Below, piece after piece: positions 25,729 to 35,842 of a stretch of DNA of 64,000 bases. Every line of letters begins with the position of its first letter. Position 1 is the stretch's first letter. The DNA is from Rheinheimera nanhaiensis E407-8 (GTDB lineage Bacteria; Pseudomonadota; Gammaproteobacteria; Enterobacterales; Alteromonadaceae). The position numbers and the translations under genes are program-made. The notes under the pieces were generated by a model. The model was not told where the DNA came from and did no database searches. It saw nothing but the letters and a program-made list of their open reading frames with translations. Location of the stretch: NCBI RefSeq assembly GCF_000296695.1, contig NZ_BAFK01000003.1:1-64000 (forward strand). Direction: 5' to 3'.

Positions 25729-27189
25729 TTATTGCTTTCCCTGCAAATCCTGAATTTTACTTATTACTTTGCTGGTAGAGCGGCCATCGACAAAGGTTAA
25801 TACTCGCACTTCGCCACCATTGGCGAGCACAACATCTGCTCCTACTATGGTGTCTATACTGTAATCGCCGCCTTTAACCAATACATCCGGCAAAATGGTG
25901 CTGATGAGTTTTAACGGCGTATCGTGTTCTGCAGTGTCATCACCAAAAGGCACTACCCAATCAACGCTGGCTAAACTTGCCAACACGGTTGCGCGATCTT
26001 CCAAGCTATTAATAGGGCGTTGCTCGCCTTTTAACCGACGTACTGAAGCGTCTGAATTAAGTCCAACGACTAAACGGTCGCCGAGTGCCTTAGCTTGGGC
26101 CAGGTAACGCACATGGCCAGCGTGTAAGATATCAAAGCAGCCATTGGTAAATACAATACGCTCACCGTTTTGGCGGGCAAATTGAATGTGCTGCAGTACT
26201 TTGTCAAACGGCGTTTGGTAGAAGTCGCCCTGACGAAACAAATCTTTGTTAAGTTTCGCGGCCAGCTCTTCTGGTGATACCGTGGCTGCACCCACTTTAC
26301 CTACCACTATACCCGCAGCCAAATTAGCCAACTGAGTCGCGTCTTGCAGCGACATGCCGGCGCCGAGCATGACAGCTAAAGTGGCGATAACGGTATCACC
26401 AGCGCCAGTTACATCACTCACTTCCAGTACCTGCGCTGGAAAATGATGATGTTCAGTGGCGCTGATTAAACTCATGCCCTGTTCGCTGCGCGTTAAAAGA
26501 ATGGCTGCCAGGCTATTTTGCTGCATGAGCTGTCGTGCGGAGTTGAGCATCTCGTCAACCGAGCCTGCTTTGCCGCCGGCAAGTTTAAACTCTGCCAGAT
26601 TAGGGGTAATTACATCGGCACCTGAATAAACACATAAGTCGGCTTGTTTGGGATCAACTAACACCGTTTTACCGGCGGCTTTTGCCAAAGCAATCATACC
26701 GGCAATATGTTGCAACGAGCCTTTGTTGTAATCGCTAAATACGATTACATCATAGTGGCTGAATACAGCGGCAAAGCGATCGGCCAGTAATTTCGCGTCA
26801 GCGCTGCTGAAAGTGTCTTCCTGATCCAATCGGACAATTTGCTGCTGGCGTGATACCACCCGCATTTTAGCAATAGTCGGTTTGTGCTGTTGCTGGATTA
26901 GCTCTGAATGGATTTGCTCACTGGCTAACAACTGTCGGAGAGACACACCAGCACTATCATTGCCAATAATACCCAATAGTGCCACTTTACCATCTAAGTG
27001 GGCAATATTACGTGCTACGTTAGCTGCGCCACCTGCTTTGTCCTCTATTTTACTAATCTTTACCACCGGTACCGGTGCTTCTGGGGAGATACGCTGCGAA
27101 TCGCCGTTGTAGTAACGGTCCAACATGACGTCACCGACCACCAGTACAGAGGCTGAAGATAACTTTTGCAGCAAGCTCAGTTCAATCAT
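25729..27189 (-). CDS. hldE: Bifunctional heptose-7-phosphate kinase / heptose-1-phosphate adenylyltransferase
   Basis: 486 residues from the ATG that overlaps the gmhA stop (TGATGA). The N-terminal half (about 1-320) is a PfkB/ribokinase-type sugar kinase with [11 protein letters not shown] near residue 265. The C-terminal half (from about 345) is a nucleotidyltransferase with [17 protein letters not shown]. It phosphorylates D-glycero-D-manno-heptose-7-phosphate and later adenylylates the 1-phosphate. It follows GmhA and precedes the heptosyltransferase, so the operon holds almost the full ADP-heptose pathway. hldD is not in the window. Confidence 0.95.
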   Translation of the reverse strand: MIELSLLQKLSSASVLVVGDVMLDRYYNGDSQRISPEAPVPVVKISKIEDKAGGAANVARNIAHLDGKVALLGIIGNDSAGVSLRQLLASEQIHSELIQQQHKPTIAKMRVVSRQQQIVRLDQEDTFSSADAKLLADRFAAVFSHYDVIVFSDYNKGSLQHIAGMIALAKAAGKTVLVDPKQADLCVYSGADVITPNLAEFKLAGGKAGSVDEMLNSARQLMQQNSLAAILLTRSEQGMSLISATEHHHFPAQVLEVSDVTGAGDTVIATLAVMLGAGMSLQDATQLANLAAGIVVGKVGAATVSPEELAAKLNKDLFRQGDFYQTPFDKVLQHIQFARQNGERIVFTNGCFDILHAGHVRYLAQAKALGDRLVVGLNSDASVRRLKGEQRPINSLEDRATVLASLASVDWVVPFGDDTAEHDTPLKLISTILPDVLVKGGDYSIDTIVGADVVLANGGEVRVLTFVDGRSTSKVISKIQDLQGKQ

Positions 27190-27770
27190 CAATTATTTCC
27201 CACTATGGCCGCATCCAAGGCTTCACACAGCCAGTGGCCGATAAACATATGTACTTCTTGAATACGGGCGGTCTCGTCGTTCTTGACGATAATGGGCAGT
27301 TTGGCAATATCTTTTACCAGGCCACCGTCACGGCCGGTTAGTGCCACAGTGTAAGCACCAAGCTCATTGGCTGCCTGTAACGCCAGGTTAATATTCGGGC
27401 TTTTGCCAGAGGTCGTCAGGCCAATCACTACATCCTGTGGCCGCACCAGACCACGCACCTGACGTTCAAATACGCTGTCAAAATGGTAGTCATTAGCGTG
27501 GGCGGTGAGAATCGAGGTATCAGTAGTTAAGGCGATTGACGCCAGCGGGCCTCGTTCTGCTTTGTAACGCACCATAAACTCGGCAGCTAGATGTTGGCTG
27601 TCCGCGGCACTGCCGCCATTACCCATCCATACTACTTTGCCTCCTTGTGCAAGGCATTGTTTTACAGCCTCTAATAATTGCATGGCTTGCTCTTGGTGGG
27701 CTTCTACTGCAGCAAAAGCATTGCGGTGGCGTTGTAGGCTATCCAGAAAACTTTGCGTTAAATTGGGCAT
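27189..27770 (-). CDS. gmhA: Phosphoheptose isomerase (SIS domain)
   Basis: 193 residues. It converts sedoheptulose-7-phosphate to D-glycero-D-manno-heptose-7-phosphate, the first step to ADP-heptose. The SIS fold shows [34 protein letters not shown] and TTSGKSPN. The catalytic residues typical of GmhA (Glu in the HLAAEF region, His in [12 protein letters not shown]) are present, and the latter separates it from DiaA-type proteins. It is the first gene of the leftward LPS operon. Confidence 0.93.
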   Translation of the reverse strand: MPNLTQSFLDSLQRHRNAFAAVEAHQEQAMQLLEAVKQCLAQGGKVVWMGNGGSAADSQHLAAEFMVRYKAERGPLASIALTTDTSILTAHANDYHFDSVFERQVRGLVRPQDVVIGLTTSGKSPNINLALQAANELGAYTVALTGRDGGLVKDIAKLPIIVKNDETARIQEVHMFIGHWLCEALDAAIVGNN

Positions 27771-27931
27771 AATAAGCTCGAATCACTGATTAAGTGAGGT
27801 TATTCTAACGGATCTTAGCTATTGCAAAAGAAGTTTTTACACCAGATTGCGCTTAGGGTAGGCTACGCCGCCTTTCATTGTGGCACAAGGTTATCCCCGG
27901 ATAAGGCCGGTGTGATTATAGAGGAGTTTTT

Positions 27932-28864
27932 ATGGCGATTAGCGCCGTTTTGCCCCTGAAAGCCAGTGGCAGTTATGATGTCAACGACTTAAAGCGGGCA
28001 CACATTCTTTTTACGTCGCTCAGCACTTTTTTGCCGGCGGGGTTGATTAGCGAATTGTTTGTTGTCGTGCCCGGGTATGAAGTGGAATTGGTCAAACATG
28101 AATATGCCTGTTGGCAAGGGTTAAATATAATCGTCATTTCTGAAGACGAGTTGCTGCCTGAGCTGAAAAAATACCCTAAGATGCGCGGCTGGCGCAAGCA
28201 ACAATTGGTAAAAATAGCGATTGCAAATAAAGTGTCTAATAAGTTCTATCTGACACTGGATGCCGATGTGGTCTGCTTAAAACCGTTAACAGAATCATTG
28301 TTACTACCCGACGGTAAGGCGTTGTTGCAGTATGAGCCAAGGGCACAGCATCCGAAATGGTGGCGCTCGTCAGCCAGACTTTTAGGCGTCAATGCGAATA
28401 TTGGACCGAAAGGGGTCGGTATGACAGTGACACCGGCATTAATGGCAAAAGCGATAAGCCAGCAGTTGATGCAGGATTTAACACAAAAAAACAGACAGTT
28501 AACTTGGGCTGACAGGTTGTGCTCATTACACAACCCTACAGACCCACGCAACTGGTGGCTGGGCCGTTACCTGCAGCTAAAGTGGACCGAATATTCGCTA
28601 TATTATCTGTGTGCGCTAAAGCATCAGTTGTTAGAGCCGTTTCATGTGATTGCAGGCACCAGTACAGTGCCGCAGCTCATGTTGATACACGACTCTCACC
28701 CCTATGAGCAGTGGCAGGTGGCTGATAGCTTTGCAGCCGAGAATCCGGGGTTATTCTGCGTAGTGGGCAGTAAAACACGCTTACCACCAAAGCAGGTGTT
28801 CGAGCGATTGTCGGTATTTATTCAGCGACAACCTGATGCCGGAGTTCTGGCGCTGTTCGATTAA
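27932..28864 (+). CDS. DUF6492 family protein (glycosyltransferase-like)
   Basis: 310 residues. It has a GT-A-like beginning (MAISAVLPLKASGSYDVNDLKRA) and the DxD-like LDADVVCLKP, near residue 110, that would bind metal and a sugar nucleotide. The family is best known as DUF6492, a group of putative sugar transferases in polysaccharide loci. The position between the heptose operon and core transferases suggests LPS core or O-chain assembly. The donor is unknown. There are no TM segments. Confidence 0.75.
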   Translation: MAISAVLPLKASGSYDVNDLKRAHILFTSLSTFLPAGLISELFVVVPGYEVELVKHEYACWQGLNIIVISEDELLPELKKYPKMRGWRKQQLVKIAIANKVSNKFYLTLDADVVCLKPLTESLLLPDGKALLQYEPRAQHPKWWRSSARLLGVNANIGPKGVGMTVTPALMAKAISQQLMQDLTQKNRQLTWADRLCSLHNPTDPRNWWLGRYLQLKWTEYSLYYLCALKHQLLEPFHVIAGTSTVPQLMLIHDSHPYEQWQVADSFAAENPGLFCVVGSKTRLPPKQVFERLSVFIQRQPDAGVLALFD

Positions 28865-28908
28865 GGCGTCAATGAAGCAGCGTAGTGTGATACTTGGACA
28901 ACATAACC

Positions 28909-29685
28909 ATGAGAACGAGAAAAATTTCCTGTTTTGTGATTGCCTGTAATGAAGAAGATCGGATAGAGCGTTGTTTGCAATCGCTCTCTGGTTGGGTTGA
29001 TCAGTTAATCGTCTTGGATTCAGGCAGCAAAGATAATACGGTCGCGATAGCGCAACGGTATGCGGATAAGGTTTATCAAACAGACTGGCCGGGTTTTGGT
29101 CCCCAACGTAATCGCGCTTTAACCTGGTGTGAACATGATTGGGTATTAAACATCGATGCTGATGAAGTCATGACAGATGCCCTTAAAGCAGAAATTGACG
29201 CTGTCTTGTCTGAACCGGAATTGCAGGAAAACTTATTTAAAATGCCTTGGCATACCTACTTTTTTGGTAAGTTGCTAAAACATGGCCGTTATTCCTCGCC
29301 GCAAGGTAAATTGTTTTTAAAGACGGGTGTAAGCTTTAAAAATCGCCAGGTGCATGAAACGCTGCTTATTCCAAATGAGAAAAGTCGTACGCTTAAGTCT
29401 GCAATTATTCACCATAGTTGGCGCAGTTATCATCATGCACAGGAAAAACACCTGAAATATGCCTGTTTACTGGCTGAAGAAAAGTATGCCAAAGGAAAAA
29501 GGAGTAGCGTGGCGTTTGCAGTGCTACGTTTTTTTACCGACTTCTTGCAGCAATATTTGTTGCATCTTGGTTTTTTAGACGGGTGGAGAGGCTTTTTGAT
29601 GGCCATTATTTTGGGGCAATACGGTTTTAATAAATACGCTGCCCTGGTTACTTTACAGGCTGAGCATAAGGCAAAACAGCAATGA
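28909..29685 (+). CDS. Glycosyltransferase family 2, WaaE/KdtX-like
   Basis: 258 residues from ATG 28909; a TTG at 28894 would add five residues. It is a GT-A enzyme: FVIACNEEDRIERCLQSL, VLDSGSKDNTVAIA, and the DxD region NIDADEVMT. The relative WaaE adds beta-1,4-glucose to heptose I of the LPS inner core. It overlaps the next gene by 4 bases (ATGA), and the three genes 28909-31480 form a translationally coupled operon. Their base composition is more AT-rich than the flanks, as is usual for polysaccharide loci. Confidence 0.85.
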   Translation: MRTRKISCFVIACNEEDRIERCLQSLSGWVDQLIVLDSGSKDNTVAIAQRYADKVYQTDWPGFGPQRNRALTWCEHDWVLNIDADEVMTDALKAEIDAVLSEPELQENLFKMPWHTYFFGKLLKHGRYSSPQGKLFLKTGVSFKNRQVHETLLIPNEKSRTLKSAIIHHSWRSYHHAQEKHLKYACLLAEEKYAKGKRSSVAFAVLRFFTDFLQQYLLHLGFLDGWRGFLMAIILGQYGFNKYAALVTLQAEHKAKQQ

Positions 29686-30494
29686 CAAAGTCTGCAGAAA
29701 AATTACCTATAAGTGCCTTTCTGGTGACATGTAATGAAGCTGCGCACATAGCCGATGTTTTGGATGCTTTGCAGGACTTTGCCGAAATTATTCTGGTTGA
29801 TTCGGGCAGTACAGATGGCACTCAGGAAATAGCCAGGGCAAAAGGTGCTAAAGTAGTTCATCAGGACTGGCTGGGATTTGCTAAGCAAAAAAACTTTGCC
29901 ATGTCATTGTGCCAGTATGATTGGGTAATTAATGTTGATGGCGACGAAATACTCTCACCTGAGGTGATAACACATATTCGAAAAGTGTACGAACAGAGCG
30001 AAGACATTGCCATGCGCTTGTACTTTGAGGATGTTTTTTGGGGCGAGCCCATGTCGCCGTATTCAGGCAAACGTTCTATAGTGCGCGTGTTCCGGCGAAG
30101 TCAGGCGCAGTACCCGCTTGATCGAAAAGTTCATGAAAATCTGGTGCTGGCAAAAGGGGTATCGACTGTCAAAGTGCAGGGGCTGGTTACGCATTTTGGT
30201 TACGGAACCACAGAGTTACTGATGCAAAAAAAGAACAAGTACTCTTCGCTCAAAGCGCTTGAAAAGTTTGAAAAAAGTAAAAAACCATCTCTGATTAAAC
30301 TCTGTTTTATTTTCCCTCTCACCTTTGTCAAATCCTATGTTCTGCAAAGAATGTTTCTGTCAGGTAAGCGGGGGCTTGTGCACGCACATATTGAAGCAAT
30401 GTACGCTTTTCTAAAAGAGGCAAAATTGTTTGAATACCACCAACTTGCCAGTAAACAGCGCGTCGATTCTCTGCAGAAAGGGCGATTAAAATGA
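29682..30494 (+). CDS. Glycosyltransferase family 2, WaaE/KdtX-like (second copy)
   Basis: 270 residues, same family as the preceding protein: FLVTCNEAAHIADVLDAL, VDSGSTDGTQEIA, NVDGDEILS. The two are diverged and probably add different residues to the LPS core. The C-terminal membrane-associated stretch (LIKLCFIFPLTFVKSYVLQRMFL) is typical of the family. It overlaps both neighbours by 4 bases. Confidence 0.85.
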   Translation: MTKSAEKLPISAFLVTCNEAAHIADVLDALQDFAEIILVDSGSTDGTQEIARAKGAKVVHQDWLGFAKQKNFAMSLCQYDWVINVDGDEILSPEVITHIRKVYEQSEDIAMRLYFEDVFWGEPMSPYSGKRSIVRVFRRSQAQYPLDRKVHENLVLAKGVSTVKVQGLVTHFGYGTTELLMQKKNKYSSLKALEKFEKSKKPSLIKLCFIFPLTFVKSYVLQRMFLSGKRGLVHAHIEAMYAFLKEAKLFEYHQLASKQRVDSLQKGRLK

Positions 30495-31480
30495 GAATTT
30501 TGCATGTGTTGCAAAGTAAATTGTCTTTGCCAGCCCGAGATTATGGTGGGACTGAGCGTATTGTTTGGGGCTTATTAACAGCTCAAGAGGCGGCCGGTCA
30601 CGAGGTACGTTTGTTGTGGGGAGATGCTCCAGACTTACCAAAGAATGCCACTCGCTTTGATACGACAAAGTCTATGCGTGAGCAAATAGGCGACTGGCCT
30701 GATATAGTACATTTTCACCAACCGTTTGATAGTCAATTAGACGTACCTTATATTAGTACTGAACATGGTAACGCAGAATATGCCCGTAGTTATGGCCAAA
30801 ACACTGTGTTTTTGAGCGCACGCCATGCTACCAATCACAACGCTGAATGTTTTGTATACAATGGTCTAGACTGGTCAGAGTATGGGCAACCTCATTTAGG
30901 TAAACCACAGAACTATTTCCATTTTCTGGGAAAGGCCAAATGGCCTATAAAAAACTTGAGTGGGGCGGTGGCTGTTTCTAAACAAGCTGGTGTCAAGCTG
31001 CATGTGTTAGGGGGGGCTCGATTTAGTCTCAGTAGTAGAGGTTTTTATTTTCATCCTGATCTACATTTACGTTTTAACGGTATGGTCGGTGGTCAACTTA
31101 AAAACCAGTTGGTGCGCAACTCTAGTGGGCTGTTGTTCCCGGTTCGTTGGCACGAGCCTTTTGGTCTCGCCGTTATTGAATCTTTATATTTGGGGGCTCC
31201 TGTTTTTGCAACCCCGTATGGTGCAATTCCAGAAATCATCACTCAGCCAGAACTTGGCTTTCTATCGTCAAGTTACAGTGAGCTTGCATTAGCTATGCAA
31301 GACGGCACCAAGTATGATCGCGAAGCGTGTCATCATTACGCTAAAACCCGATTTAATAACCTGACGATGGCTGCGGCATATCAGCAGTGCTACCTAAAAG
31401 TCATTAGTGGTGGTGTGTTGAATAGCAAGAAGCCATACGCGGAGCATAGCTGGCATGAGCTGTTACCTGTTACTAAGTGA
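30491..31480 (+). CDS. Glycosyltransferase, GT4 (group 1) type
   Basis: 329 residues, GT-B fold. The N-terminal MRILHVLQSK and GGTERIVWGLL form the acceptor half. The C-terminal domain holds LLFPVRWHEPFGLAVIESLYLGAPVFA, with the E-x7-E nucleotide-sugar motif of GT4 enzymes. It probably adds a hexose to the LPS core. It is the last gene of the coupled trio, with 35 bp to the WaaA-KdkA gene, so co-transcription is likely. Confidence 0.85.
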   Translation: MRILHVLQSKLSLPARDYGGTERIVWGLLTAQEAAGHEVRLLWGDAPDLPKNATRFDTTKSMREQIGDWPDIVHFHQPFDSQLDVPYISTEHGNAEYARSYGQNTVFLSARHATNHNAECFVYNGLDWSEYGQPHLGKPQNYFHFLGKAKWPIKNLSGAVAVSKQAGVKLHVLGGARFSLSSRGFYFHPDLHLRFNGMVGGQLKNQLVRNSSGLLFPVRWHEPFGLAVIESLYLGAPVFATPYGAIPEIITQPELGFLSSSYSELALAMQDGTKYDREACHHYAKTRFNNLTMAAAYQQCYLKVISGGVLNSKKPYAEHSWHELLPVTK

Positions 31481-31515
31481 TGGGGCTGACGTACTTTGTT
31501 GTGTTATAGACACCC

Positions 31516-33510
31516 ATGATTAAATTATTGTATTCAGCAGTGTTGCTGCTACTCACGCCTGTGTCGCTGTTATATTTCTTGCTGCGCTCACGTAAAGACC
31601 CGGCTTACCGTCAGCGCCTTAGTGAGCGGCTGGCATTGCAACGAGTGCCCAAACAGGCTGTGGGTGGCATAGTGGTGCATGCGGTGTCAGTGGGCGAAGT
31701 GGTGGCCGCTACGCCGCTGATCAAGGCCTTGCAGCAGCAATACCCAGAGCTGACCTTAACGGTCACCTGCACCACACCAACCGGTTCCAGCCGCATCATT
31801 AACAGCTTTGGCGCTAGTATGCATCACTGCTATTTGCCGCTGGATACACCTGGCGCAGTGCGCCGCTTTCTCAGTAAATTACAGCCGCAGGCGGTTATTT
31901 TGCTGGAAACCGAGCTGTGGCCGAATTTATTGCAGCAGTGCCGCCAGGCGCTGATCCCCACGGTGGTGGTCAATGCCCGTTTATCAGCCCGTTCGGCTAA
32001 AGGCTACCGCCGCTGGTACGGTTTTAGCCGGCTGGCGCTTGATAATATCAGCCTGCTGCTGGCGCAGGATCACGCCACGGCGCGGCGCTTTAAGGCATTA
32101 GGCTGTAAGGCCGATATTCAGGTGTGCGGTAATTTAAAATACGACATGCTGCTGCCAGCGCAGCACGCTGCGCTGGTGAGTCAGTTTCAGCCACCGCTTA
32201 GTGGCCGGCAGGTATGGGTAGCCGGCAGCACGCACGCCGGCGAAGATGAGCTGTTATTACAGGCTTATCAGCAGCTTAAACCGCAGTTTCCTCAGTTGTT
32301 ACTTATTATAGTGCCGCGTCACCCGGAGCGCTTTAACACTGTGGCGCAGCTGATTAGCGAGGCGGGGCTTAGTTATCTGCGCCGCAGCGATAGCGGAACT
32401 GTTACTGCGCAACATGATGTGATGCTGGCCGACACTATGGGCGAACTTCTGGCCTGGTATCAACTGGCCGATGTGGTGTTTATCGGCGGCAGTTTAATAG
32501 AGCGCGGTGGCCATAATCCGCTGGAGGCAATGTACTTTGCTAAGCCAATTCAAAGCGGCCGCCATGTGTTTAATTTTGCCTATGCCTATCAGTGGCTGGC
32601 CGCTGAACAGGCACTAAGCTGGGTAGCGGATGTGCCCTCGCTGGTGCAAAGTACCGCCCAGCTGTTAACGGACTCTACGCTGGCTCAGCAGCAGGGTAGC
32701 AAGGCGCAGGCGTTGTATCAGCGCCACAGTGGTGCCAGTAAGCGCATGTGTCAGGCGATTGCCGCTTATCTGGGCGAGGGCATTGCCGACTTTGCGGTGG
32801 CAGCTAATGCTGAGGGCATTAGCTGGTATCAGCGCCAGGTGTTTACCGCGAGGACGCAGTTAAGTTTTGCACCACAGCACTGGCAGCAGCAACAGGCAAT
32901 TATTGGCCAGTCGCAGGGGCGCAATACCGCCTGGTTTGTCCGGCATCTACAGCACAAATTTGTACTGCGGCATTATTATCGCGGCGGCCTGATTGGCAAA
33001 CTGGTCACAGATAAATTCTGTTATCAAAGTGTACTGTACAGCAGAGCGATGCAGGAGTTTGCCCTACTGCGCCAGCTAAGACGCTATCAGCTGCCGGTAC
33101 CGCGGCCGCTGGCAGCGCATTACTACGCAAACGGCCTGTGTTATCAAAGCGATATTATGGTTGAGCTGATCCCTGGTGCCCGCGACCTGGCCACTTTGCT
33201 GGGCGCCGCTGAAGCCCTTAGCGAAGCACAGTGGCAGCAACTGGGCCGCCTGCTAGGCCGTTTTCATCAGTATGGCGTCTATCACTCCGATCTGAACTGT
33301 CACAATATTCTGCTTGATAGCGAAGGCAGATTTTGGCTGATTGATTTTGATAAATGTGCGCTGCGCCATGCGGGCAGTTGGCAGCAGGACAATCTGGCGC
33401 GCCTGCTGCGATCGCTGCAAAAAGAGCGCGGCTTACAGCCGGGCTTTGGCTGGCAGCCCGAGCACTGGCAGTGGCTGTTGGCTGGCTATCAGCAGCAATT
33501 TGGCGGCTAA
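31516..33510 (+). CDS. waaA: Kdo transferase WaaA fused to Kdo kinase KdkA
   Basis: 664 residues against about 425 for WaaA alone. Residues 1 to about 425 form a complete Kdo transferase: membrane anchor (LLYSAVLLLLTPVSLLYFLL), catalytic SVGE with Glu61, ETELWPN, and the C-terminal GGSLIERGGHNPLEA. From about 445 to the end is a KdkA-like 3-deoxy-D-manno-octulosonic acid kinase with HSDLNCHNIL (Asp592) and the metal-binding IDFDKC. The protein should therefore transfer Kdo to lipid A precursor and phosphorylate it. A single Kdo plus phosphate is the pattern in organisms that have kdkA, such as Haemophilus and Vibrio, where the genes are separate. No frameshift or stop is seen at the junction. 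Confidence 0.93.
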   Translation: MIKLLYSAVLLLLTPVSLLYFLLRSRKDPAYRQRLSERLALQRVPKQAVGGIVVHAVSVGEVVAATPLIKALQQQYPELTLTVTCTTPTGSSRIINSFGASMHHCYLPLDTPGAVRRFLSKLQPQAVILLETELWPNLLQQCRQALIPTVVVNARLSARSAKGYRRWYGFSRLALDNISLLLAQDHATARRFKALGCKADIQVCGNLKYDMLLPAQHAALVSQFQPPLSGRQVWVAGSTHAGEDELLLQAYQQLKPQFPQLLLIIVPRHPERFNTVAQLISEAGLSYLRRSDSGTVTAQHDVMLADTMGELLAWYQLADVVFIGGSLIERGGHNPLEAMYFAKPIQSGRHVFNFAYAYQWLAAEQALSWVADVPSLVQSTAQLLTDSTLAQQQGSKAQALYQRHSGASKRMCQAIAAYLGEGIADFAVAANAEGISWYQRQVFTARTQLSFAPQHWQQQQAIIGQSQGRNTAWFVRHLQHKFVLRHYYRGGLIGKLVTDKFCYQSVLYSRAMQEFALLRQLRRYQLPVPRPLAAHYYANGLCYQSDIMVELIPGARDLATLLGAAEALSEAQWQQLGRLLGRFHQYGVYHSDLNCHNILLDSEGRFWLIDFDKCALRHAGSWQQDNLARLLRSLQKERGLQPGFGWQPEHWQWLLAGYQQQFGG

Positions 33511-33630
33511 AAACGGCAATTTATCGCAGTTTTTGCGCTTTTATTCACGCTCTGTTCACCTTTTATCGTGTTTTCGTCCTTGGTGTCACCGCCGTTCTTT
33601 GATATAACATCAACTAACGGAGGGGCATCT

Positions 33631-35784
33631 ATGCGGCTAAATAGAATAATAACAAGCTTAATGCTAACCAGCTTTGTGTTGGCAGCACAGCCACAGCAGC
33701 AAATCGACGCAGCCAAGGCGGCTTATCAGCAGGGCGATTACACTAAAGCGGCTGAGCTTTGGCAGGCGCTGGCGTTGGACGGCAATACTACTGCGCAGTT
33801 TGAATTGGCTAAATTGTATTCACTGGGGCACGGGGTAGAGCAGGATGCGCTGCAAGCAGCGTACTGGCTGGAGCAGGCCGCTTCGAACAGCACGGATTTC
33901 GCCGAATCGGCGCGGGCCAGGCAGGATATAGTGCAGGGTGTCGCCGATCTGCGTGAAGCGCAAGCCGCACAGCGCAGCGAACCCGAGATACAGGCACCGG
34001 TCGATACGCCTGCCACAGCAGTGGCAACAACTGCAGCCGCTATTACGACCACAACAGCCGTTAAAGCTGCTACCCCTGTTGCGCCGGCCGCCGCTTTGGC
34101 AATAAAAGCGCCAGAGCTGCCGGTGCTGGCGGTCGCAGAGGCCAGTTTTGACGTCGGTTTGCGTGCTTTTGGCCGGCAGAATTATGTGGATGCTTATAGC
34201 CACTGGTACCCGCTGGCACAGGCCGGTGTGGTCGATGCGCAATTTAATCTAGCGGCGCTTTATGCCAATGGTCATGGTGTGGCGGTGGATGACAGCGCGG
34301 CTACCGCCTGGTTTAATGCCGCGGCCGAGCAGGGGCTGGCGCAGGCGCAGTATCAGCTGGCGCTGGCGCATGCTAATGGTAAAGGCGTGGCACAGGATGA
34401 TGCGCTGGCGGTGTACTGGTATCAAAAAGCGGCTGCGCAGCAACATGTGCTGGCGCAGTATAACCTGGGTTTTATGTATGCTAATGGCCGCGGTGTCACT
34501 CAGGATGAGGCCAGTGCGCTGCTCTGGTATGAGCGTGCAGCCAACCAGGGTGATGTTGACGCGCAGTATATTGTTGCCGGCCGTTATCAGACCGGTCGCG
34601 GTGCGCCGGTAGATATTAACAAAGCCATTGGCTGGTATCAGCGGGCGCTGGAGCAAGGCCATAGCCGGGCCGGTTTTCAGCTGGCGCAATTTTATTTAAC
34701 CGGGCAGGGCGTCAGTAAAAATGAAAACCGGGCCTTTGACTTATATAACCGCGCCGCGGCACAAGGCGTGACAGAAGCGCAGCGAGAGCTGGGCATTAGT
34801 TATTCGCTTGGGCGTGGTGTGCGGGCGAATGACAGCAAAGCGGTCGAGTTTTTACAGCTTGCTTGTGACAAGCAAGACCTTGCAGCTTGCTATCATCTGG
34901 CACTGCATATACTGGAAGGGCGCGGTATTAAAGCCGATGCGGTCAGAGGCGCTCAATTACTGCAACGGGCGGCAAACGAGGGCAACAGCGAGGCGCAGTT
35001 TCGTTTAGGTGTAATGTTAAGCCAGGGCCAGGGCGTGGCCGTGGATGAAACAGCGGCTTTTGGCTGGTTATTAAAAGCGGCAGAGCAGGGCCATGCCGAG
35101 GCGCAATATCTTACCGGGCTGCGCTTGGCGAATGGCACCGGTACCGCGCAAAATGACGCTGAAGCAGTAAAGTGGTATCGGGCTGCGGCAGAACAGGGCG
35201 TGCTGTATGCGCAGTATAATCTGGGCTTTATGTATGGTGCTGGCCGCGGCGTAGCGCAGGATGATGAACAAGCCTTGTATTGGTACACCAAGGTGGCTGA
35301 ACAAGGCGATGCCGATGCACAGTTTAATCTGGGTTTACGTTACGAGACCGGCCGTGGCGTGCGCCAGGATGATCAACAGGCCGTTGCCTGGTACCAAAAA
35401 GCGGCCGGGCAGAACCATCTGCGCGCGATAGCGCATTTGGGCTACATGTACGAGAAAGGCTATGGTGTTAGCCTGGATGAAAAACGGGCACTGGCGCTGT
35501 ACCAGCAGTCATTACCGGCCAAGGTACCGCGTGCACTAACGGCTTTGGGGCTGTTTTATAAAAACGGCCGGCTGGTAAAAGCCGACGATAAACGCGCAGT
35601 AGAGTTGTTTGCGCAAGCCGCCGAACAGGGGTACGCTAATGCGCAGTACAACTTAGGCTGGATGTATGAATATGGCCGCGGTGTAGCGAAAGATTTGGTA
35701 AAAGCACGCGATCTGTATCAGCTGGCGGCTGAGCAAAGTGAGCCGTTAGCACAGGCACAGCTTAGCCGCTTACTAAACCCCTAA
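33631..35784 (+). CDS. Secreted Sel1-repeat protein
   Basis: 717 residues from ATG 33631, chosen because it starts a signal peptide (MRLNRIITSLMLTSFVLAAQP) and has CGGAGG upstream; the frame also extends to 33568. After one TPR-like pair there is an Ala/Pro/Thr-rich linker (about residues 120-170). About fourteen consecutive Sel1 repeats of 36 residues follow (pattern AQYNLGFMYANGRGV then A-x-x-WY-x-x-AA). Sel1 proteins are periplasmic scaffolds for protein complexes. No enzymatic domain is present. Repeats are diverged but could recombine. An intrinsic terminator follows. Confidence 0.9.
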   Translation: MRLNRIITSLMLTSFVLAAQPQQQIDAAKAAYQQGDYTKAAELWQALALDGNTTAQFELAKLYSLGHGVEQDALQAAYWLEQAASNSTDFAESARARQDIVQGVADLREAQAAQRSEPEIQAPVDTPATAVATTAAAITTTTAVKAATPVAPAAALAIKAPELPVLAVAEASFDVGLRAFGRQNYVDAYSHWYPLAQAGVVDAQFNLAALYANGHGVAVDDSAATAWFNAAAEQGLAQAQYQLALAHANGKGVAQDDALAVYWYQKAAAQQHVLAQYNLGFMYANGRGVTQDEASALLWYERAANQGDVDAQYIVAGRYQTGRGAPVDINKAIGWYQRALEQGHSRAGFQLAQFYLTGQGVSKNENRAFDLYNRAAAQGVTEAQRELGISYSLGRGVRANDSKAVEFLQLACDKQDLAACYHLALHILEGRGIKADAVRGAQLLQRAANEGNSEAQFRLGVMLSQGQGVAVDETAAFGWLLKAAEQGHAEAQYLTGLRLANGTGTAQNDAEAVKWYRAAAEQGVLYAQYNLGFMYGAGRGVAQDDEQALYWYTKVAEQGDADAQFNLGLRYETGRGVRQDDQQAVAWYQKAAGQNHLRAIAHLGYMYEKGYGVSLDEKRALALYQQSLPAKVPRALTALGLFYKNGRLVKADDKRAVELFAQAAEQGYANAQYNLGWMYEYGRGVAKDLVKARDLYQLAAEQSEPLAQAQLSRLLNP

Positions 35785-35798
35785 AGCCGATGTCGCAT

Positions 35799-35827
35799 AA
35801 AAAAGGCCAGCAAAATGCTGGCCTTTT
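35799..35827. terminator. Bidirectional intrinsic terminator
   Basis: The stem GGCCAGC / GCTGGCC (35805-35811 / 35817-35823) has a five-base loop and is flanked by AAAA on the left and TTTT on the right. It can therefore end transcription of both convergent genes, the Sel1 protein and the subtilase. Confidence 0.85.
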
Positions 35828-35842
35828 GCTCTGTACAAGCTG

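Noticed and set aside
33799-34689. Long ORFs on the opposite strand and other frames of the Sel1 gene
   Set aside because: They mirror the repetitive, GC-rich Sel1 coding sequence and have no ribosome-binding sites or recognised domains.
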